Assembly: GCA_905221605.1 (NCBI GenBank) | Contig: CAJNDS010002501.1 | Location: forward strand, 1,203,501-1,267,500 | From: Symbiodinium natans | Lineage: Eukaryota > Sar > Dinophyceae > Suessiales > Symbiodiniaceae | Reading direction: 5' to 3' | Length of the DNA: 64,000 nucleotides | Shown: positions 23,063 to 31,803 of the stretch, piece by piece | Position numbering within the stretch: the first letter of the stretch is position 1 | How the letters are laid out: every line of letters starts with the position of its first letter | The notes under the pieces: generated by a model | What the model saw: the letters and a program-made list of their open reading frames with translations, nothing else | Told to the model about the DNA's origin: nothing | The model's database searches: none | Translations under genes and position numbers: made by a program

Positions 23063-23382
23063 CCATGTCACCATGCCAACGGTTTCTTGCCTACTCAAGC
23101 TCACCGCCCAGGGCCTCGGCCCCATGCAGTTCTCGAGAGCTGCTAGAGGACGACATGTATTCGGCGTCAGGGAGTGAAGAGGACAGTGCGTGCGCTGGAG
23201 GAATTGGTAGCTGTTGGTTGCTGTCGGTGAATTCTGAGTTCGTCCAAGCTGCGCAGCCAAGGAACTCAGTCAATCAAGCCAGCTTCTGGGTCCAGCGCAG
23301 TTACCGCGAAGTGCTGTTGGAGGGCCTTGCTTCTGCAGCGTCAGAAACCGACAGGGACAGCATGCGTCTTGGAATGATGTAG
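23053..23382 (+). CDS. acidic/aromatic exon
   Basis: A coding-like frame, best from about 23100, with MYSASGSEEDSACAGG, then SFWVQRSYREVLLEGLASAA. It contains the same acidic-plus-Trp flavour as its neighbours. It lies between F-box module 1 and the nuclease and is read here as an exon of the same gene. No domain recognised. Confidence 0.4.
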   Translation: MCVTMSPCQRFLAYSSSPPRASAPCSSRELLEDDMYSASGSEEDSACAGGIGSCWLLSVNSEFVQAAQPRNSVNQASFWVQRSYREVLLEGLASAASETDRDSMRLGMM

Positions 23383-23436
23383 CTGTATTTGCAGCCTGCT
23401 CTTAGCAGAGTTGTAGATGTTCAAGCTTTGCCGCCT

Positions 23437-23640
23437 TAAGGGATTCAGACAATGAATCACTCTCCTGGTGGCCGCGCTGCGATGTGTATGTCCAAGAAGA
23501 CGTTGACAGCGATGGAGAATGGGTCTGTGACGACAACCTCTGCTGGCGTTGGGTTCCGAGCTCACAAGCCTCTCAAAGTTTGCAGCTTAGCATGCAGCGA
23601 GCGAACAAGCGCGTGTACGTGTTCGGAATTTCGACCCTTA
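23437..23640 (+). CDS. acidic/tryptophan-rich exon
   Basis: The frame (codon phase of 23484) reads DSDNESLSWWPRCDVYVQED, then DVDSDGEWVCDDNLCWRWVP. It is rich in Asp, Trp and Cys and unlike intron sequence. It overlaps in another frame the first codons of the long nuclease frame, so the true nuclease exon probably begins after an intron ending near 23640-23665. Confidence 0.45.
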
Positions 23641-26136
23641 AGGCAACTTGTCGTCAACACGGTTGAGACCGATGTGCTGGGTGGTGCAGACGCTATTTCA
23701 AGCAGTGCACGGAAGCGCTTGCAAGCCTCCAAGATGGAGGCTATTCAGCGGAAGGCGCGGCGGTTGGCCGTGATGCCGGAGAAGGCCTTTCTGCCCGAGC
23801 TGCGTCGTCAAGGGCACATCCGGTTCCCAGCCTCTCCAGCAGACTATGAGGCTGCTACGATGCCTGATGTAGACGTGCTGCGGCTTTTGCACCCCCATGT
23901 GCGAGACCTTCGTATCAGGTTTGAGCCCGGAGAGCACAAGTATTTTGTGGACGGCAAGAGGATGAAATACTCGGTCACGGGCCTGATCCACCAATTCTGT
24001 GCGCCCTTCAACGCTGACGCGGTAATTGGTGCTATGATGAGGGGGCAGAATTGGCCGCGGCCAGGATATCTGCAGCCGGACATTCCTCTTTATGCTTTGG
24101 CTAGACTGCGCCTTCTAGTACCTGAGCTCCTTCCGCTCCTTGCGGACAGTCCCCGGCATGAGCCACGCATATGCGCTTTGCTTCGAGCGCTCCCACGCGG
24201 CGATAACGTGGAAGATGATGTTGCCCGCTTAGCATTATCGCCTGAGCAAATAAAGGCTAAATGGGCAGCTAATGCTCAAGAAGCGGCCGGTTACGGCACG
24301 TACATGCACCACTTATTCGAGGCATACCTCAATGGGCAGGATGTGCCAAGCTGCTCTCCAGAGTTCCACATGCTGCGTGAGTTCCTGGCGACTTTGCGCA
24401 CATCAGCCAAGGCTTGGCGCACAGAGTGGGTTATCTTTGGTGAGGGTGAAAACCTGGCAGGCTCCGTCGACTTCTGCGCCAGAAAGGATGACGGATCGCT
24501 GGTAGTAGTGGATTGGAAACGCAGCGCAGGCCTCCCCAACAAGTGCACTTCGAACAGTAGAATGCTGGCCCCGCTTCGTCATCTGCCTGACTGCACGGTG
24601 ATGCAGTACCAGCTGCAGCTGAATGCGTACAGATACTTGCTGGAGAAGTATTACAACATGAAAGTCTCCGAAATGTACATTGTCTGTTGTCACCCAGAGC
24701 ATGGCACCCGCCCTTGGGTATGCTCCGTGCCCAGGCTTGAGGAAGAGACAGAGCTCATGATGGCTCACTCGCGTGACGTTCAAGGTGGCGCAGTTGCACC
24801 TCGGACAGAAAGTAAACGCTGGGCAGTGCGTCAATCTCTCCTTCAGCGGCACGCAGATCTCCTGCTTCGGTTTCCATGCGTGGCGTCGCTATGCCCGATA
24901 CCGACCGACCATCGTCTGTCCAGCAAACGAAGCTGGGAGCGAGCCATGCGCAATGCTCGAGTCACACTTGCTCTACTCGAGCAAGAGTCCTACTACATAC
25001 TCTACATGTTTCTTCACACACAATACACGACGATTTCCTTGTCTCATCCAATGGTGAACTTCAACGCGGTCCAATGGGTGCCGGAGGCAGTTGCTGCGGT
25101 TCTGGCACACGAAAGCCAGACACCACGAAAAGCTTGCAAACACCAGCCTGAAGACTTGCAGGGTGGATCGCTGACTCTGTCAGATGAGCTGTTTCGCTGC
25201 ATTGTCATCAGCTCTGCCAGCACTGGTCAGCTGTACCAGCTTCAGACTTGCTGCCGTAGATTTCGAGAACTGGTTTTCCAGAGACAGTCGTGGAGAGATC
25301 TTTGCATACATCTGGACAATTTTGCCAGAGAGAGTGACGAAGATTTTGCTCGCGCGATCAGGCTCCTGCCTGTGTGGCAGGATGCCAAGCAAGTTCTTGT
25401 GTCGTATCGGCTTCTCGGTCGGATGCCTCTGTCAGCGCTGCCGTCAAATCTCAGGATGATGTGGTCTCTGCGTGCTGCGGAGCCTGTCACGATCTTCAAC
25501 TACACATGTTTCGCCTGGGAATCAGTGGAAAACCTGTTTGGCTCAGCCCACTTTGCTCTTAGATGCACGGACCCAGGCGCTACTGTCATCGTTGGTGTGA
25601 AGAAACGAGACGACGTGCAACCGTGGCCGATAGCAAGCCAGCCTCGATCGGTCTTCCTCCGGCTTCAAAAGCCATTCGACAGGGACATGCGTGCTAGCTT
25701 TGGCAGAAGCAACGACTTTTACTTGGATGTGCCAGGGGTCTGCGGCCCTTTTCCAGGACGGAATGCTGAACATGATTTTGCTGTACGGCGGGTGGGGCGG
25801 GAGCTGCAGATAACTATTGACGGTGTGCTGCTCCCAATCTTGCGGCTGCGCCCCGATGTTGTCGAGAGCCTTGGTGCTCACACGAAGGTCTTCGTCAGAT
25901 GCTTCGCCTCTTCAGCAGCAACACAGGCTAGCTTCTCCGTGCGGCCGTTTCCCTGCAGGCTGCAATCAAATTCATGCGTCAGTTGCTTCCGATGTCAGGC
26001 GCTGTCTACTGTTGACGCCAGCCACGTGAAACCTTGCGCTCATTGTTTTGAATGGTTCTGCGCGTTGCATCGGGATCAGGTTGGTGACCGAGAGATTTGC
26101 CACGCTTGTGCAGATGTCTGGGCAGATGCTGTCGGA
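23640..26136 (+). CDS. RecB/Cas4-type PD-(D/E)XK nuclease with F-box/SPRY/zinc module 2
   Basis: The open frame is 23452-26223 (923 codons); residues below are numbered from 23452. An entry strand FEPGEHKYFVDG and SVTGLIHQF precede the nuclease core: GTYMHHLFE (282-290, motif His), GSVDF (Asp340), VVVDWKRS (Asp354, Lys356) and YQLQLNAYRY (Gln387 to Tyr393). This is the full His-Asp-(D/E)xK-QxxxY set of RecB/Cas4/lambda-exonuclease-like enzymes. Residues about 573-623 are F-box-like, about 683-833 SPRY/lectin-like, and about 842-890 a Cys/His zinc cluster (CVSCFRCQ, HVKPCAHCFEWFCALH, ICHACADVW). The last codons before 26223 look intronic; an intron probably runs from about 26130 to 26236. DNA end resection or processing is the expected activity. 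Confidence 0.72.
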
Positions 26137-26236
26137 GGTTCCTCAAACGCTGCAGCTCTCGTGGTCGATTCTCAGGTCTCGCAAGACAGCTTTAGCGCAC
26201 GGGCCGAGAAATTGGGGAGTTGAGCAAGATCTACAG

Positions 26237-28546
26237 GAACAGCTTGCAGCTCAGGATGAGATCTCCCGACAATTGAAGAGCGAATGTATCGAAGAAGCTG
26301 CTGCTGATGTTGATCTTGAGCACCAAGACGATGGTGCCTGGGCAGCCTTGAAGAGAAGGCGCTTGCTGCCTGGCGCTGCCACATCGGACGCTGATTTCCA
26401 CCGCTTGTTCACCAGTTTGGACAAGCACGTAGCTGATCTTGTGCGCGAGGCATCCGACGTGTCGGAAGACCCGAACAGCATTCCCCAGCTGGTGTCGCGG
26501 CACAGGATGCGTATTGCGCGGGTCTATCCAGACATGTCTGAGTACATGTTGAAGCTCATGACAGCCGCAGCGGCCGTGCTTAGTTTGCGCACAGTGGACG
26601 TCTTCCAGCGCGAGAACGCGATGATGCTGTGGATCATCGACGGAGAGTCGCACATGCGCTTTCACCACGGCGACTGCTACCTTTTGCACCAGAGCGGCGC
26701 CTTTCAACAGTACAAAGGTCTTCCTCTCGACTGCAGCCGCGTCCACTGTTTTCTTCTGCATCTAGAAGGCCGGACATGGGCTCCAGAACATGGACGTTGC
26801 AGTGCTGTGTGCTGCAGTGCTCGGAGGTTCAGGGGTACATATAACCCCCTCAATTAATAAGTCTGAAACCTTGCGCAAAAGTAAGTGGGGTTCGAGGCGA
26901 TTACCCTGAACCTCTAAGTCCTGTAGCGTGCTTTGTGACGCCATGACTGCCGACAATAGAGAGCCGAAGCCGAAGCCTTTAATCGTTCGACTTGGCAGGA
27001 TTGTTCCGACAGCTTCCACAGGGAACCCGCCGCACAGAGCAAGAAGTACTCCAAGCGGTGGCAACATTGCTAGCGAGCGCAGACAGCGAGCAGGACTTCT
27101 TAGATTCCTGCCGTTGCTCTGCCGCGAGCAATACAGGAGACCATTTACTCAAAAGCAGGAAGTCGCATGTCGCGCTGCCAGCAGACGATGGCGATGGTGC
27201 ACTTGAGGGGGAAGGAGAAGCGCACATCAACAACTGGAACATTCATTGCGCTCGCATGATTATTGCATTCAAGCGCAACATCATACGGGACCTGGCAGAT
27301 GAGAAACTCATCTCATACATGATCGAGTTTTGCGAGCAGCCAATGGTGCAAGAGCGCGGATGCTGCTACACTGACTACGCTGTCACATACCCGGAGTCAA
27401 GCCCTGCGCAGCAGGTGCTTCTGCTGCAAATGCGAAGGCAGTTACCTAATGACAGCTGCCTTGCGCTCGTTCTGTTCTGAGCATCTTGTGTTCGCGTTTG
27501 TATGTTTGTGTGTTGAGTGTGGGCGCTTTCGAGGTACGCCGGGAGGCTGCGAAGAACATATATGTCCACATACCCCACAGCATCCAGGTCAAGGCTCCGG
27601 ATCCTGTGATGCAGCGTCTGGTGAAGTTTTATCGGCAGACCTTCTGGAGCAATGTGGCGGCTTTCAAGTGCTGCCAAGCTGCTCAGGCATCCGGGTTGCA
27701 TGTCCGACGTCGTTGTTAATCCCTGCCAAAGTCTGAGCGCAGAATGAGCAGCTGAGGCGCTTGCGAAGAGAGGTCTCAATGTTGCGCGCCTCTTCATAGG
27801 TTTATCATCTGGCGGCGTCGGTCAGTCTCTGTATTCAGCTCATTTGGAGGAGCGCCGGGGCAAGTTACCAACAGCGAGGAATGCAGACATGAGCTGGTGT
27901 GCCCATGTTGAAAAGGAGATGTACGGCCACAATTTCGCGTACTTTGACCCGAACATTTGGTACCATGAGGACGAAATGCGAAAGCAGATTGAACAGCTTA
28001 GTGGTAAATTCATCCTGACAGGCTGGGCAGACATGCGTTGCAAGAAACAAGCTGCTTGCTAGGTGTTTCTGTGCGCTGCAATGTGTGTGTGTGCTATAGA
28101 GGTCAAGAAGCCCCCGGCACCAATCGACGTCTACGGGACGATTTGTTTAAGAAGTTCTTGTCCGGCGAAGGCAGCGCTATGATTGATGCGTCGAAAAAAT
28201 CACAAGCCTAGCAGCCAAACAAGTGTACTGTCTTGCAGCCTCCAGTTGCGCAGGCATCTCCGGCCGAAAGCCGTACGGACTTCGAACACGCATGATCCAG
28301 TGCATAGGCTGGAAACGGCTCGAAGCAAACCGTTTCTTTGTCTTTGCCAATGTCACGAAGCGGGAGTTCAACGCCATAATGCGGCGGGCCTTCGTCTTCA
28401 GGATCAGAGCACGTTTTGAGGACGAAAGAGCAATCGAAAGCACCTTTGCCTGCAAGTCAGCATACTGGAAGTTGAGTAACAATATGTTCGCCTGCCAGGA
28501 GGGTGGGCAGGCTGCTGTATATTTGAAAGTCCTGACAGAACAATGA
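26237..28546 (+). CDS. SF3-like AAA+ helicase, multi-exon
   Basis: Exons: 26237-26768, 26999-about 27440, about 27528-27690, 27757-28021, 28102-28170, 28254-about 28500. The join at 26768/26999 restores LLHLEGLFRQLP. Exon 27757-28021 carries LFIGLSSGGVGQSLYSAHL (P-loop at 27811-27828), then NFAYFDPNIWY (Walker B-like, about 27934-27960), then a beta strand FILTG. The next exons complete TGQEAPGT, RDDLFKKFLSGEG and GISGRKPYGLRTRM, the expected motif C and arginine-finger region. The P-loop has Gln where Lys is usual. Introns 26769-26998 (230 nt), 28022-28101 (80 nt) and 28171-28253 (83 nt) are all GC-AG. The likely role is unwinding for the polymerase encoded next. Confidence 0.68.
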
Positions 28547-28547
28547 G

Positions 28548-30420
28548 GTGCTTACGAAGATATCGACAAAGACGGGATCTTCGCCAAAGATCAAGATCTC
28601 AAGCTTTTCTTGACATCTCCCATGGCAACACGCGCTGCTTTGCAGCTTCAGCATGCGTTCGAAGCTCAACACAATCAACAGGACACGCGTGGCAGATGTA
28701 GATCTCTGTCGATGTAATGTTCAATACTGCTTGCGGCAGACTTGGCTTGTTGCAGGACTGTTCTCAGATGATCGAAGACTACGTTCAGTGGGGCGGAGAT
28801 CAGGGTCTGACTGAAAAAACAATGCGTCAGGCCTGCGGATTGCCTCAGCGTGACGTGAGAGACATGTCCAGCCGTGCGCAAGCAATAATCAACGTTGATG
28901 ATGATGATGAGAACGACGGCGCGGGCCAAGACCCGCAAAAAGAGTGGGACTTGCTACGCAAGTTTCTTGTGAGCCATCTGCTGGGCGTGGGCAGATCAGA
29001 CATCACGAGAAGCATGCTTGTGCGTGTCAAACTTCCTGCTGGGCCGAACTTGACAAAAGAGAATGTAGTCCAGGAGCTTGTGAATAACAAGATCCTGGCA
29101 GAAACGACTGGCCGAGGCAAGACTGCCGAAGTTTACAGGCCTCTGCTGGAATGCGCCAATCTTCAGTCGGTGCTCAAGCTCGAAAAGACGCATGTGCAAA
29201 TGTTTTTTCCCGAAACCCTTCAGATCCGAGACTTTGCAGAGTATGTGCAGGGCTGCCCCGTCCGCCGGGAGAACGCTTTGGTGCTGGGCAAGTTTTTTGG
29301 CGCGGCCAAGAGTCCACCACTGCGGGGCCGACCCTCAAAGACTGACGTCGACTGCTTCGACAAGAGCGACGCACGTCACGAGCGCGGGAGAAAGCTACTG
29401 GAGCAGGAAACTTTGTTCAGCGAAATCCTTGTAGAGGTGACTAAGGCATCAGGCAGCGCCCCTACCGCATCGAGTCAAGATGCTCAACCAGCCAAGCGTC
29501 GGCGAGCGAAATCAAAGGAGCTTCAGAAGGTGAAGGAAGAGTCGGTCGATGTGAAGCCATGCACTCAAGACATAAACGTGGCAAGTGTTCCGGAAACGGC
29601 GCACGTTCATCGAGCTTACGTGTACTCAGATGAGGTGCCATTTCGATCGCGCAGGACAGTGAGGGGGGCCGGCATGCAAAAGTTTTGCAGACGCGCTGTC
29701 TTGCGCTTGGCCTCGGGAACAGTGGATCTTGATGTGGAGAACTCGGTTTTCACGCTGATGTACCAACTTATCAAGAAGCTAGCTATCCGTCCACCTCCTC
29801 CAGACAACGTTCTCGAGACTCTCCGCCAGTGTGCCGAAGAACGAAGTCGTGTGTGTCAAGATATACTGAAGACCTCCAAGGCCAGGACCAGCCTGCATGC
29901 GTGTCCGTTGGCGCTGCCTTTTTTGTTTAGTTCAGCATGTACAGATGCGCTTGATGGAGTCATTCGCAAGAACTGAGGCGGATGGGAAGGACAAGCTCAT
30001 CAAAGTCTTCAATGGAGGAGGAATTCCTTCATCTGAAGGAGTCGCCAAAAGCTTCTTGGAGGATGTGTCCAAAGTCTCAATTTACTGCCGATGGCTTGCT
30101 GCATCTTGCTTTCCGGACGAGCACGCGAAATTTAAGCAAGAGGGTAAGAAGAAAAACGCAGATTCTTCTCTTCTCTCTTACTTTTACCACGCCGTGGAAG
30201 ATTCTGTGCTGTCAGCAATTGCCGACTATCTCCTGGCTCAGAACCCAAAGCATCTATCCCTGCATTATGACGGCGTCCGTGTTACTCGGCCCGAAGCCGG
30301 CACAACGGAAGAACTGTGTGACAAGTTGCAAGAGCAGGTGCAGCAGGCAACTGGATTTCGAGTAGTTCTGCGGGAGAAGCTTCATCGCACGGTGTTGGAG
30401 ATCATGTCTGAAGCAGGAAA
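28548..30420 (+). CDS. TV-Pol-like DNA polymerase (polA superfamily)
   Basis: Exons: 28548-28681 (AYEDIDKDGIFAKD, FLTSPMATRAALQLQ), a GA-AG intron 28682-28755, exon 28756-29880, a GC-AG intron 29881-29977, and exon 29978 onward. The polymerase core is GAGMQKFCRRAVLRL, then motif A VDLDVENSVF (Asp codons 29725 and 29731), motif B region GKDKLIKVFNGGGIPS just after the second intron, and motif C SLHYDGVRV (Asp codon 30268). This arrangement matches the TV-Pol family of transposons and viruses. A basic linker (AKRRRAKSK, about 29490) may be a nuclear signal. Without splicing, the catalytic domain is split between two frames that overlap at 29897-29976, which could be mistaken for two genes. It acts with the helicase upstream. 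Confidence 0.68.
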
Positions 30421-31456
30421 TTGTAAGGAGGCATCTGTGCTGGCACCAGACTCCATCTTGCGTGCAAGTGGCAACTGCATTCCAGCTGCAGTGAGTCTGT
30501 TGCTACAGCGTGTGTCAGACGTGGAGCGTGCTGTCGTTGCTGATGGCAACTGTTCCCGGGGCCAAGTCGTCGATCCTGGGGCACCAACAGGCCCGACGAC
30601 GCGGTCATACAGGGAATGCGAAAAGCTTTTGGCCATGAAGTTCCTCCCGTGCTTTCCTGAGCAAGATTCAGCCTCAACACAATGGCAGCCGGGGAATTTT
30701 GTGTTGCACATGGAGAACGGCGGTCAGCCCCACTGCGTGGGACTTCATGTTGCCAATGATCTGGCAGTCAAAGTACTGGACGCAAGCAACACTTTTCAGA
30801 TCGAAGCTTCAATCCTGGATCAAGCAATGCAGGACGGATGCGACAGTCACACTTGCGTTCTTTTCAGTATCGCACGCGCCGCAGAGCAGATCACACCCCA
30901 CGCTTGCTGGGAGCCTCAGGCACTGGAAGCTCTGTTGGACCTGGAAGCTGGTGCTTCCGAAGCCATCGAGGTTCTATCTGACGATGAATGTCCAGAGAGT
31001 GTCGCAAGCAGCGTGTCCGATACTGAGTGGGTTGATGGCGAGCTGTGCTTGGATGAAGATGCCCAGGTGCTCACGGACAGCAATCTTCTTGAGGGCATGA
31101 AGCAAGAGGTGGCCAAAGTGCTAGCCAATAAAGGCGAACAGTGCTTTGAGCAAACAAGGCAAGGACTCAGGTGTCCCTTCTGCCCCTGGCGATGCTTCAG
31201 AAGGTCACGATGCGTTGCGCAGCATGTTCATAGGCGCCACACAAGCAAGAAACAATACTGCTGTTCGGGCACTAAGCAGTTGAAACTAATTCTGGCGTTG
31301 CACGACACCGATGTCATAGCCGGGTTTCCGAAGCGGGACTACCTTCGAAAGAGCGCTGAGCTCCTGCGGCAGCTGCTTCTCTGCAACATCGATACAGTAG
31401 TGTACCACACAACTCGTGCGCGTTTTTTGTTTGTTGCGAGTCTGCAAGGCAAGTGA
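30421..31456 (+). CDS. papain-fold protease-like module 2 plus zinc finger
   Basis: Same frame as the end of the polymerase. ASGNCIPAAVSLLL provides a candidate nucleophile (Cys codon 30476), NGGQPHCVGLHV a candidate His (codon 30731 or 30743), and VKVLDASN the acid. The spacing suits an OTU/C39-like fold. An acidic linker follows (EVLSDDECPESVASS). A zinc finger comes next (about 31170-31270: RCPFCPWRC, RRSRCVAQHVHRRH, QYCCSGTKQLKL). The frame closes at 31454-31456, but the exon probably ends earlier, near ELLRQLL (about 31370), because the next exon-like piece is at about 31600. A polyprotein-cleaving or ubiquitin-removing activity is inferred only. Confidence 0.5.
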
Positions 31457-31599
31457 CGCCAGCTCTCAGTCACAAGAACAACGCCATCGACAGACACCTA
31501 CGTCTTATCTTCTCTGCTACAGGACAGGCTGACAACGGTTTGCTAGGCACTCCAATAGTTTGACAGGTGCATTGCTGTTTGCCAAGGACCTTTCTATGC

Positions 31600-31722
31600 T
31601 CGAGCAGATGCGGTGTTCTCCTTGAAAGCCCGAAGAGCAGGTGATCTCCATTTCACGCACTGCTTTGCCGAGAAGCTTTTTCGCGAAATGTTGTTCAATT
31701 CGGGGAAGGCATGCGCTGCAAG
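31600..31722 (+). CDS. short exon between zinc finger and transposase
   Basis: In one frame this reads RRAGDLHFTHCFAEKLFREM, then LFNSGKACAASDR, ending before GTGAGT at 31723. The acceptor may be near 31600. The following exon begins after CGGGCAG at 31804 and continues VHTAWTRMVLDASVAG. It is the only piece bridging the zinc finger and transposase, so the last two coding blocks can be one gene. Confidence 0.5.
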
Positions 31723-31803
31723 TGATCGCGTGAGTTTGGCAGCGTTGTAGAACCTGAGATGTGAGAATCTTATATCTATTGAAAATCATACTCCTCCGGG
31801 CAG

